A stretch of DNA of 5,081 nucleotides from Acidobacteriota bacterium (GCA_003509065.1 DODG01000003.1:1-5081); one strand, 5' to 3'; shown: positions 1-5,081, counted from the stretch's first letter. Notes: generated from the letters alone by a model not told the origin. Numbers and translations are program-made.

Positions 1-492
1 GGCCGCCCATCCTAACGCTGCAGGTAGAGCGCCTGGTATTGCCCCGATGGCAATCGCCCAGGAAGTGCGTTGTTTGAGCGGTGTGTAAATCACCACATAG
101 ATCACTAGGGTGGCCAAGGCTAGAACGGTGGCCACTAGGGGCGTACCAAGAAGCAGGACCAGCAACCCAGTTCCCGCAAGGACTACACCTAATAAACGAC
201 CTTCCCGCGATTCTAAACGCTTATCAGGTATTGGTCGCAAACGCGTTCGTTCCATCAGGCCGTCTGGCTCCCATTCGGCGACTTGATTGAGGGCCGCTGC
301 ACCACCGGCTACTAGGGCCGTTCCTAGTAGAGTATTAACAAAGCCAATCAATTCAAATGTTCCACGAGAACCTAGATAGTAGGCTACCCCCGTCGTCATA
401 ATAACGAGCGAATTGAGCCGAGGTTTTGTCAGCGCAATGTAGTCCATGAAACGACTGCGTGGCGCTGCTAGTATGACCACGCCAGTCTTCAT
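1..492 (-). CDS. ctaB: Protoheme IX farnesyltransferase (heme O synthase), N-terminal 164 residues, cut by window edge
   Basis: Integral membrane UbiA-type prenyltransferase that transfers the farnesyl group from farnesyl diphosphate to heme B, giving heme O for heme-copper oxidases. I translated 164 codons on the minus strand; the stop lies outside the window. Visible family marks are LTKPRLNSLV (residues 21-30), the prenyl-diphosphate/Mg motif region NQVAEWEPDGLMERTR (69-84) followed by RPIP (86-89), and YTPLKQRT (136-143) leading into GAIPGALPAALGWAA (150-164). Hydrophobic stretches at about 28-44, 52-68, 100-118 and 120-137 fit membrane helices. In the first Asp-rich motif two Asp positions are Glu (E73, E75) while N69 and D77 are kept, a variant I recall from several phyla. 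The ATG overlaps the ctaA stop as ATGA, and AGGGG lies 7 bases upstream, so translation is probably coupled to ctaA. Identification is firm; only the C-terminal half is unseen. Confidence 0.93.
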   Translation of the reverse strand, partial: MKTGVVILAAPRSRFMDYIALTKPRLNSLVIMTTGVAYYLGSRGTFELIGFVNTLLGTALVAGGAAALNQVAEWEPDGLMERTRLRPIPDKRLESREGRLLGVVLAGTGLLVLLLGTPLVATVLALATLVIYVVIYTPLKQRTSWAIAIGAIPGALPAALGWAA

Positions 493-1532
493 CGATTAGC
501 CCCTAGTGACGAGTGGGATGACGCCGTCGTTGAGGTGGCAGCGAACCCGCCAGTTTCCGGTGTCGAAGTCATGGTTAGCCGAGTATGGTTGACGCGTAGT
601 GTTAAGACTACGCTCGTAACGAATAGTAGCGCTCCGACACCCAGGTGGCTCGTGTTGATCCCCACGTGTTTTCCGCTCAATACAGTGAGAGCCCCTAACG
701 TGAACTGTACAATAACTAAGAGAATGAGGAATCCTGCTGGTTGGATCAACTCCTTCTTGTTTCGATGATGCACCAAGACATGCAAAGCGGTAGCCATCAC
801 TGCGAAGACTACGAAGAGAGCACCTACGCGATGAGTGAAATGAACCCCAATCTCCCAACTCCAGCTCGGTGGAATTAGTTGTCCGAAGGCCAGTGGAAAA
901 TCTGGGATAGCGAGTCCTGCGCCGGTATGACGCATTGCAGCTCCGATAAGAATTTGCAGATAGATGAGTGCCGTCGTGATCACCGTAAGGCGACCTAAGG
1001 CCAGATCTTTATGTACCGGCGAGTGTTGACGACCAGGGTCTGAGTACCCAGTAAGCCACCCTGAGGAGGTGAACAGCGCTATGGATACTGTTAGACAGAA
1101 GAAGATTTCGGCAAGTCCAGCGTGGGCGATCGAGATTGGCGCGGGAAGATAATAGAGCACTGTAATACCGCCAAGAGTTCCCTGCACAATAACTGTGACC
1201 AGCGCGATGACTCCGAGCCGACGCATCCATCGACGTGGGTCCACGAACCAGATCCAGCCGGCCAAAATAATTGTCAGGAAACCGACCATACTGGCGATAA
1301 GACGATGTCCATGCTCGTAGAAAATTCCTCCTACCATTTGTGAGAGAGGGAAGCTAAACATGAAGTATCCGTATGTGTTTGGCCAGTCAGGCACGGCCAA
1401 GCCTGATTCCGTGCTTGTAACTAAACCGCCGACCACTAGCAGGAGTAGTGTTGAACTAGCGAGAATGATGGTAAAGCGATGAAGCCAGATCATGCGGCCG
1501 GATGAATTGTGATGCTGCGGATGGGCAGGCAT
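489..1532 (-). CDS. ctaA: Heme A synthase, COX15/CtaA family
   Basis: Membrane heme-dependent oxygenase that converts the C8 methyl of heme O to a formyl group, giving heme A for aa3/caa3 oxidases. The protein has 347 residues and about eight hydrophobic helices (near 15-38, 78-97, 106-128, 138-157, 179-199, 233-254, 264-286, 297-314) in two related four-helix halves. The four expected heme-ligand histidines are visible: H76 in EHGHR, H137 in IAHAG, H234 in FTHRVGA and H296 in TSHLGVG. STESGLAVPDWP (40-51) and its second-half echo HTGAGLAIPDFP (202-213) are family signatures, and E73 matches the conserved catalytic Glu. The first extracytoplasmic loop lacks the cysteine pair of Bacillus CtaA. 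The start is uncertain: this ATG lies inside a strong hairpin without a free ribosome binding site, and Met14 (ATG at 1491-1493), just before the usual WLHRF start of the family, is a reasonable alternative. The last ~30 residues are a Ser/Thr-rich polar tail. It lies 33 bases after the lipoprotein gene and overlaps ctaB by 4 bases. Confidence 0.95.
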   Translation of the reverse strand: MPAHPQHHNSSGRMIWLHRFTIILASSTLLLLVVGGLVTSTESGLAVPDWPNTYGYFMFSFPLSQMVGGIFYEHGHRLIASMVGFLTIILAGWIWFVDPRRWMRRLGVIALVTVIVQGTLGGITVLYYLPAPISIAHAGLAEIFFCLTVSIALFTSSGWLTGYSDPGRQHSPVHKDLALGRLTVITTALIYLQILIGAAMRHTGAGLAIPDFPLAFGQLIPPSWSWEIGVHFTHRVGALFVVFAVMATALHVLVHHRNKKELIQPAGFLILLVIVQFTLGALTVLSGKHVGINTSHLGVGALLFVTSVVLTLRVNHTRLTMTSTPETGGFAATSTTASSHSSLGANR

Positions 1533-1550
1533 ACTGGCCGCCCATCCGCA
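1516..1550 (-). promoter_or_regulatory. Strong hairpin spanning the ctaA start codon
   Basis: Two perfect 11-base arms, tgcggatgggc at 1516-1526 and gcccatccgca at 1540-1550, enclose an inner three-base pairing of ggc 1528-1530 with gcc 1537-1539 (one bulged base at 1527) and a six-base loop at 1531-1536. In the minus-strand mRNA the annotated ctaA AUG (1530-1532) sits at the loop/stem junction, and the only purine-rich upstream stretch (GGAUGGGCGG) is buried in the stem. No T-run follows on either strand, so it does not look like an intrinsic terminator. It may control ctaA translation, or stabilise the lipoprotein mRNA 3' end if ctaA really starts at Met14. Structure is seen; role is inferred. 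Confidence 0.6.
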
Positions 1551-1565
1551 ATAATTGTGCTGTTG

Positions 1566-2348
1566 CTAGCTGACCGTGAAAGTGAAACTAATTTCTGCTG
1601 TTTCACCTTCGGCAATTGTTATGTTCTGTGTTTGCGCGCCCAGCATTTCATGCCAGGCTTCGATCACGTAGTCTCCAGGTGGAAGCGTATTAAGACTGAA
1701 TGCGCCACCATCTCCACTCACTGAGTAGTAGGGGTGATCGAGTACGCCGACATAGGAGTTCATCCAGCCATGCACGTCACACTTGAAAGGTACCATCACC
1801 TCGACTTCGGTAAATTCAGTTTCAAACGTCATACCCTCGATCGGTTGACCGGTGTTGAATTCATCATTCAAACTGGGTGTGGCGTGAATATTGTGCAATG
1901 TTGGATCGCTGTTTATGACTTGCAAAGGCTGATCCACTTGGATACCAAACACGTGCGGCAGGTATGTGCAGCCGTCTTGGTTTAAGATGACTGGTTCGCT
2001 CGGAGTTGGAAACGAATGACCTTCCAGTCCCGCCTTCACATACACAAACACGTTGTGTAGTGAACCATCATCACCGACCACATAGTACTCTGTCATCGGG
2101 TTGTCCGGTCGTTCGCTCGCGCACACGGGGTCCGAGTTCATGCGGATGACTTCCGCTTCAGGAGCCGTGCCTTCGAGATTGATAATACCTGTGATATTGC
2201 CAGCCGTGGCCGGATCGACAGCCATAGCAGCTGGTGCTTCGGCTTCCGTTGCAGGCGCTACATCCGTGTCTCCACCATTGCCACCACATGCTCCTGCCAG
2301 CACTATTACCATCATCGAGGCAATCGTCCACATCTTTCGTGCTTCCAT
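1566..2348 (-). CDS. Lipoprotein with cupredoxin-like copper site and carboxypeptidase-regulatory-like C-terminus
   Basis: The product is 260 residues from the ATG at 2346-2348, chosen over an ATG at 2397-2399 because AGGAG lies 6 bases upstream and a signal peptide starts right there. Residues 1-20 are a lipoprotein signal (MEARK, hydrophobic core, LAGA-C21; Ala at -3 is a relaxed lipobox), followed by a Gly then Ala/Glu/Pro/Thr-rich linker to about 48. The body, residues 49-205, is beta-rich with a likely type 1 copper set: H152 in LHNIH, C190, H193 and M196 in KCDVHGWM. C76 and C127/H132 (DGCTYLPH) could be a disulfide or a second metal site. Residues about 207-260 (GAFSLNTLPPGDYVIEAWHE) resemble a carboxypeptidase regulatory-like beta-sandwich. 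It is probably membrane-anchored outside the cytoplasm. Its place ahead of ctaA-ctaB suggests copper delivery to, or electron transfer with, the terminal oxidase, but that is inference. I know no gene symbol for it. Confidence 0.85.
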   Translation of the reverse strand: MEARKMWTIASMMVIVLAGACGGNGGDTDVAPATEAEAPAAMAVDPATAGNITGIINLEGTAPEAEVIRMNSDPVCASERPDNPMTEYYVVGDDGSLHNVFVYVKAGLEGHSFPTPSEPVILNQDGCTYLPHVFGIQVDQPLQVINSDPTLHNIHATPSLNDEFNTGQPIEGMTFETEFTEVEVMVPFKCDVHGWMNSYVGVLDHPYYSVSGDGGAFSLNTLPPGDYVIEAWHEMLGAQTQNITIAEGETAEISFTFTVS

Positions 2349-2354
2349 CGATAT

Positions 2355-2359
2355 CTCCT
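2355..2359 (-). promoter_or_regulatory. Ribosome binding site of the copper-type lipoprotein gene
   Basis: AGGAG on the minus strand, 6 bases before the ATG at 2346-2348. It decides the start: the upstream in-frame ATG at 2397-2399 has no comparable site and would put 17 polar residues ahead of the signal peptide. Confidence 0.75.
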
Positions 2360-2388
2360 GCTGCGAGTAAAGGAAAGTAAAGTTATTA

Positions 2389-2410
2389 CAACTAATCAAT
2401 TGATCTATTG
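2389..2410. promoter_or_regulatory. Operator-like palindrome upstream of the lipoprotein-ctaA-ctaB run
   Basis: A perfect 10-base palindrome ATCAATTGAT (2395-2404) is flanked at three bases' distance by CAA (2389-2391) and TTG (2408-2410), forming an interrupted dyad 41 to 62 bases before the lipoprotein ATG. The setting in the 215-base divergent spacer (2349-2563), and the absence of another strong dyad there, make it the best candidate operator for the oxidase-maturation genes. No convincing -35/-10 pair for the minus-strand operon could be picked out in this AT-rich stretch, and the binding protein is unknown. Confidence 0.3.
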
Positions 2411-2526
2411 GGGGCTGCCCAGTTTGTTAAAAATATCACAGCAGACAGAACTCGTAAACACTGGTTCATGTGACAATCGAAATTTTGACGTTCTCGGGTG
2501 AGAAGTTTGTTGTTTTCCTTATTCAT

Positions 2527-2553
2527 TTGTCGTCTATTAGGATTTATTATTAT
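2527..2553 (+). promoter_or_regulatory. Possible promoter of the tRNA-Glu gene
   Basis: TTGTCG (2527-2532, 4 of 6 to the -35 consensus) and TATTAT (2548-2553, 5 of 6 to the -10 consensus) are spaced by 15 bases and would start transcription near 2560, just before the tRNA at 2564. The spacer is short and the area is AT-rich, so this is a tentative call. Confidence 0.3.
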
Positions 2554-2563
2554 CTAAAGGAGT

Positions 2564-2638
2564 GGCGGTATCGTCTAGGGGTTAGGATACGTGGTTCTCA
2601 GCCACGGGACCGGGGTTCGAATCCCCGTACCGCTACCA
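2564..2638 (+). tRNA. tRNA-Glu, anticodon CTC
   Basis: It folds as a complete cloverleaf. The acceptor stem pairs 2564-2570 with 2628-2634 (first pair G-U). The D-arm is the Glu-type GTCTAGGGGTTAGGA. The anticodon stem CGTGG/CCACG (2590-2594 with 2602-2606) encloses loop TTCTCAG with anticodon CTC at 2597-2599, decoding GAG. The T-arm is CGGGG-TTCGAAT-CCCCG (2611-2627). Discriminator A is at 2635 and CCA is encoded at 2636-2638. No terminator follows; the next coding region begins 17 bases downstream on the same strand. Confidence 0.95.
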
Positions 2639-2655
2639 GGCTTTAATTAACTGAT

Positions 2656-3525
2656 ATGCAAGCACTCGCTCTGGCCGCTCTCATCGCCATTCTTCCGAGC
2701 TCACATCTCGACACTATTCTAGAGCGGGGTGAAATTCTCGTTGGCACTACCGGCGACTACCGCCCGTTTAGCTATCGGCGCCCGGATGGAAAATTCGAAG
2801 GGTTTGACATCGACGCTGCGCGTCAATTGGGTCTGTCTTTGGGAGTTGAAGTTCGCTTCGTCCAAACGAGTTGGCCTGGACTTGAGCAAGGGCTTCTTGA
2901 CGGACGCTATGACATCGCTATGTCGGGAATCACACGCACCCTCGATCGCCAGAAAGTCGCCTCTTTATCTGACCCCTATCTTTCGATCGGAAAGTGTCCT
3001 CTTATCAGGAGGGCAGACAGAGAACGTTTTACTGACCTCGATGCCATCGATCGCGCTGGCGTTCGTGTAGGGGTCAACCCCGGTGGAACGAATGAAAGTT
3101 TTGTAAGAGGTCATATTCACGCAGCTGAGATCGTGGTTATTGAAGACAATCTGTCCATTCCCGATGCCGTCGCTACAGGACGAGTCGACGTGATGCTCAC
3201 CGACAATGTTGAAGCTGTGCTAGTTGCGAACCAAGACTCACGGCTTTTTGCTGTTTTACCAGACTCTCCGTTGAGTCATGACGAGCTCAGTTACATGCTT
3301 CCGGCACACGACGCTACCTTTTTGAATTGGGTAAACCTTTGGCTCCATCAGATGAGGCTCACCGGTGAGCTTGATCGTCTCGGAGAACGATGGATTAGCG
3401 GCGCTGCTGCTTCTCAAAGCGATTACCACCACGGTTCTTTAAAGCTTTCCGTTCCGCAGCTTCTCCGGTCCTTAACGGCGATACCAGTTGTTCCTCAGGG
3501 AGTCTTTAAAGGCCTTCAGAAGTGA
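2656..3525 (+). CDS. pheC: Cyclohexadienyl (prephenate/arogenate) dehydratase, periplasmic-binding-protein fold
   Basis: The product has 289 residues and is related to family 3 amino-acid-binding proteins. It carries marks of PheC, the extracytoplasmic enzyme that decarboxylates and dehydrates prephenate to phenylpyruvate or arogenate to phenylalanine: TTGDYRPFSYR (31-41), TSWPGL (71-76), DIAMSGITRTLDRQ (86-99), NPGGTNESF (141-149), DNLSI (164-168) and LTDNVEA (181-187). K113 in SIGKCP and E186 in TDNVE align by memory with the catalytic Lys and Glu of Pseudomonas PheC. There is no lipobox and no transporter gene nearby, which favours an enzyme over a transport receptor. Residues 1-17 are hydrophobic like a signal peptide but lack a charged n-region. 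An in-frame stop at 2644-2646 blocks a longer start, and no ribosome binding site is at normal distance. The tail of ~43 residues after W246 is longer than I recall for the family. An amino-acid-binding protein is the main alternative. Confidence 0.8.
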   Translation: MQALALAALIAILPSSHLDTILERGEILVGTTGDYRPFSYRRPDGKFEGFDIDAARQLGLSLGVEVRFVQTSWPGLEQGLLDGRYDIAMSGITRTLDRQKVASLSDPYLSIGKCPLIRRADRERFTDLDAIDRAGVRVGVNPGGTNESFVRGHIHAAEIVVIEDNLSIPDAVATGRVDVMLTDNVEAVLVANQDSRLFAVLPDSPLSHDELSYMLPAHDATFLNWVNLWLHQMRLTGELDRLGERWISGAAASQSDYHHGSLKLSVPQLLRSLTAIPVVPQGVFKGLQK

Positions 3526-3548
3526 TGGCTTAGGACCGAGGGAAAGCT

Positions 3549-4538
3549 TCAGACGAGGACCTTCTGACCGCTACCGTCAAGCAGAGCTCGGCTATAGGCT
3601 AGTTGTGCTGCGGCCATGTCCTCAGCTGCCATACCGAGCGACTTGAAGATCGTGATCTGGGTTTCGGATGTTCGTCCTGGTAAGTGTCCCGCTATGACCT
3701 CTCCAATTTCGCCAGCTACATGAGATTCATCGAATTTTCCCTCAGCAAGTCCGAGCACGATGTCGCCAGACTCGGCGAATGCCCCGGCACGTGAATCGAC
3801 AATTAATCGGCTTCGCGTCACAAGGGCAGGGTCCATTTCTCGAAGATGTGGTTCCGGTGCTCCAACCGAAGTCACGTGAGCACCCGCCGCGACCCAAGAA
3901 TCTTGAATTACTGGTTCGGTCGATGAAGTTGCGAGAACCACTAAATCGGCTTCTCGGACGGCAGCTTCTGCGTCCGCCACGGCCTGCACGGGTTGTTTCG
4001 TCTGTAAGGTCATCTGAGATGCGAATTGCTCACGGTGTGCTGTGGAGGGACTCCAGATGTGCACCTTGCCAATCGAAAGCGTTTCAGTGAAGGCAGTGAG
4101 GTGACTCCGGGCCTGTGCACCGGATCCAATAATGGCCAGCTTCGATGGATCACCATTGCTTCGTGCTAAGTGTCGTGCAGCGACTGCTGAGACAGCTGCC
4201 GTTCGTGCCTCTGTGATGTATCGACCATCCAGAATTGCAGTTAAAGCTCCTGTTTCAGGATCGAGTAACACAATCGTGGCGAGGTGTGATGGCAGGTTGC
4301 GCGTTTGGTTGGACCTGTAGTTTGTGACTAGTTTGACTCCTAAAGCAGGCGGGTCTGTGAGCGAAGCCGGCATAACCCCGTAGTACGCTTGCTCTGCGCC
4401 AACAGACAGGACTGATCTCAGCGGTTGCACTATTCCCTGACCAGTTGAGAACTGCTTCAGGACACGTTCCATGGCAGACACAAGGTCGACCATTGGCAAT
4501 AATCGTCGGACTTCGGTTTCATTTAAAATAAGAGTCAT
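3549..4538 (-). CDS. Ornithine cyclodeaminase/mu-crystallin family reductase, likely 1-pyrroline-2-carboxylate (ketimine) reductase
   Basis: This is a full-length family member of 329 residues and a cytoplasmic NAD(P)-dependent enzyme. Family marks are K69 in GVKLV, NYRSNQTRNLPSH (73-85), LDPETGALTAILDG (92-105), TEARTAA with R112, the Rossmann motif IIGSGAQARSH (136-146), ESGD (256-259) and TIFKSLG (296-302). In true ornithine cyclodeaminase a catalytic Asp follows the VGG of VGGDCPGK. Here the same place reads SVGAPEPHLREMD with Pro228, like mu-crystallin (VGA.RPDWRELD). Ornithine deamination is therefore unlikely and imine reduction is favoured. The divergent neighbour is a proline racemase family gene, so the likely substrate is 1-pyrroline-2-carboxylate from trans-3-hydroxy-L-proline, giving L-proline. 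Alanine dehydrogenase-type or other ketimine reductase activity remains possible. The start is supported by AGGAGGT upstream at a longish 13-base spacing. The gene ends 23 bases from the convergent pheC stop, with no clear terminator. Confidence 0.85.
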   Translation of the reverse strand: MTLILNETEVRRLLPMVDLVSAMERVLKQFSTGQGIVQPLRSVLSVGAEQAYYGVMPASLTDPPALGVKLVTNYRSNQTRNLPSHLATIVLLDPETGALTAILDGRYITEARTAAVSAVAARHLARSNGDPSKLAIIGSGAQARSHLTAFTETLSIGKVHIWSPSTAHREQFASQMTLQTKQPVQAVADAEAAVREADLVVLATSSTEPVIQDSWVAAGAHVTSVGAPEPHLREMDPALVTRSRLIVDSRAGAFAESGDIVLGLAEGKFDESHVAGEIGEVIAGHLPGRTSETQITIFKSLGMAAEDMAAAQLAYSRALLDGSGQKVLV

Positions 4539-4551
4539 CGGTACGCAACTT

Positions 4552-4558
4552 ACCTCCT
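4552..4558 (-). promoter_or_regulatory. Ribosome binding site of the mu-crystallin family reductase
   Basis: AGGAGGT on the minus strand, a near-perfect Shine-Dalgarno match, 13 bases before the ATG at 4536-4538. The spacing is long, but no in-frame ATG, GTG or TTG lies closer. The site sits only a few bases downstream of where a minus-strand transcript from the TTATAA element would begin, so the leader would be very short. Confidence 0.55.
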
Positions 4559-4563
4559 GACCT

Positions 4564-4569
4564 TATAAT
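4564..4569 (+). promoter_or_regulatory. Consensus -10 element, near-leaderless start of the proline racemase family gene
   Basis: A perfect TATAAT ends 9 bases before the ATG at 4579, which predicts a transcript beginning about 1-4 bases ahead of the start codon. No Shine-Dalgarno sequence is visible for the plus-strand gene, in line with leaderless or near-leaderless translation. The -35 is poor (TACGCA at 4542-4547, 3 of 6, spacer 16). The box overlaps a self-complementary TTATAA (4563-4568). On the minus strand this gives TATAAG (4562-4567) with TTGAGT (4583-4588) 15 bases upstream, so the two divergent genes may use overlapping -10 boxes. Confidence 0.5.
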
Positions 4570-4571
4570 CG

Positions 4572-4588
4572 TTGAGTCATGAACTCAA
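4572..4588. promoter_or_regulatory. Palindrome over the start codon of the proline racemase family gene
   Basis: TTGAGT (4572-4577) and ACTCAA (4583-4588) are exact inverted repeats separated by five bases, centred on the ATG at 4579-4581. The dyad lies directly downstream of the TATAAT box and covers the -35-like hexamer of the minus-strand gene. It is therefore well placed for a repressor that shuts both divergent genes. No regulator gene is visible in the window; six-base arms can occur by chance. Confidence 0.35.
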
Positions 4589-5081
4589 GTAACGCAATTC
4601 ACCGGATCCGTACGATCGACGCGCATGCTGCTGGCGAACCACTTCGTCTTATCGTCGATGGTTTTCCACGACCTCAAGGCCGTACCATGCTCGACAAACG
4701 GGCGTGGGTCAAGAAGCACAACGACTGGATTCGTCGAAGCTTAATGTTTGAACCGCGGGGTCATATCAATATGTACGGTGCCGTTCTCACCGAACCAGTT
4801 GAGGCTGACTCGCATACAGGCATTCTCTTTATGCATAACGAGGGGTACAGCACCATGTGCGGGCACGGTATCGTTGCCGTGACCACCATCGCGATCGAGC
4901 GCGAGTTGCTATTTGTGGCTGAGGATCAAACGACGGTCGTATTTGATTCTCCTGCCGGACCGGTTCGGGCTAGAGCGACACTGGTCAGTAATAGTTCAAC
5001 ACGCCGTGTCGAAAGTGTCTCATTTATAAATGTTCCATCCTTCGTTTTGCATCCTGGCGTAACCGTTAAGATTGCAGGGCG
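4579..5081 (+). CDS. Proline racemase family enzyme, probable trans-3-hydroxy-L-proline dehydratase, N-terminal 167 residues
   Basis: My translation from ATG 4579 runs open to the window edge. It begins MNSSNAIHRIRTIDAHAAGE, then has EPRGHINMYGAVLTEPVEA and the first active-site segment FMHNEGYSTMCGHGIVAV, with the catalytic Cys in MCGHG at about residue 94. These mark the proline racemase/4-hydroxyproline epimerase/trans-3-hydroxyproline dehydratase family, cofactor-independent cytoplasmic enzymes acting at the alpha carbon. The residue that separates racemase or epimerase (second Cys) from dehydratase (Thr, or another residue) lies in the missing C-terminal half. The dehydratase call rests on the YSTMCGHGI form and on the divergent reductase that would consume its product. 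The gene starts 40 bases from that reductase, has no clear ribosome binding site, and follows a TATAAT box closely. Family assignment is firm; specific activity is open. Confidence 0.88.
   Translation, partial: MNSSNAIHRIRTIDAHAAGEPLRLIVDGFPRPQGRTMLDKRAWVKKHNDWIRRSLMFEPRGHINMYGAVLTEPVEADSHTGILFMHNEGYSTMCGHGIVAVTTIAIERELLFVAEDQTTVVFDSPAGPVRARATLVSNSSTRRVESVSFINVPSFVLHPGVTVKIAG

Noticed and set aside
1..12. Twelve bases ggccgcccatcc at the window start recur at 1536-1547 in the ctaA hairpin
   Set aside because: At the window start they encode the conserved GWAA region of CtaB. A single 12-base match without flanking similarity does not support a dispersed repeat.
81..290. Plus-strand open frame opposite ctaB
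   Set aside because: The minus strand encodes a clear CtaB across the whole stretch. The plus-strand protein shows no recognisable motif.
2101..2370. Plus-strand Ala/Ser-rich open frame of 89 codons opposite the lipoprotein start
   Set aside because: It is an antisense shadow of the signal peptide and Ala-rich linker of the lipoprotein gene, with no ribosome binding site and no family resemblance.
2397..2399. Upstream ATG giving a 277-residue version of the lipoprotein
   Set aside because: It adds 17 polar residues before the signal peptide. The downstream ATG has a well-spaced AGGAG.
3420..3485. YHHGSLKLSVPQLLRSL in the PheC tail, reminiscent of the YHHGDL start of TetR-type regulators
   Set aside because: It is a short match within one continuous frame and no helix-turn-helix follows, so it is taken as chance.
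3511..3560. Possible bidirectional terminator between pheC and the reductase gene (cttcagaag, repeated aggacc)
   Set aside because: The palindrome has only four-base arms with a one-base centre, the aggacc copies are direct repeats, and no T-run follows on either strand.

Overview
The window comes from an aerobic, probably diderm bacterium of roughly balanced base composition. This follows from heme A synthesis for an aa3/caa3-type terminal oxidase, a lipoprotein signal on a secreted copper-type protein, and an apparently exported PheC-type enzyme. The sequence does not fix the phylum. The CtaB variant with NQ..E...D in the prenyl-diphosphate motif is one I associate with Acidobacteriota, Gemmatimonadota or Planctomycetota-like lineages, but that is recall, not a test.

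Left half, minus strand (positions 2348 down to 1): a three-gene run for cytochrome oxidase maturation. A lipoprotein with a cupredoxin-like Cys/His/Met site comes first. It is followed by heme A synthase (ctaA/COX15), and then by heme O synthase (ctaB/cyoE), which overlaps ctaA by 4 bases (ATGA) and runs off the window edge. CtaB farnesylates heme B to heme O and CtaA oxidises heme O to heme A. The lipoprotein may serve copper handling or electron transfer for the same oxidase, which is inferred from its position. A strong perfect-arm hairpin covers the annotated ctaA start codon.

Middle, plus strand (2564 to 3525): a tRNA-Glu with anticodon CTC and encoded CCA. Only 17 bases later comes a gene for a periplasmic-binding-protein fold enzyme of the cyclohexadienyl (prephenate/arogenate) dehydratase type, PheC. 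No terminator is visible between them, and the PheC gene has no good ribosome binding site, so the two may share a transcript. The 215 bases between the lipoprotein start and the tRNA hold the divergent control region, including one operator-like palindrome.

Right side (3549 to 5081): a divergent pair separated by 40 bases. On the minus strand is an ornithine cyclodeaminase/mu-crystallin family reductase. On the plus strand is the 5' part of a proline racemase family gene. The reductase lacks the catalytic Asp of true ornithine cyclodeaminase and has the mu-crystallin-like pattern. The pair therefore fits trans-3-hydroxy-L-proline catabolism (dehydration to 1-pyrroline-2-carboxylate, then reduction to L-proline). 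The shared intergenic region has a perfect TATAAT only 9 bases before the racemase-family start codon, suggesting a near-leaderless transcript, and a palindrome across that start codon.

No CRISPR array, insertion sequence, phage gene or clearly new system is visible. The most useful leads are the ctaA start-codon hairpin, the copper-type lipoprotein, the tRNA-pheC junction and the divergent promoter.
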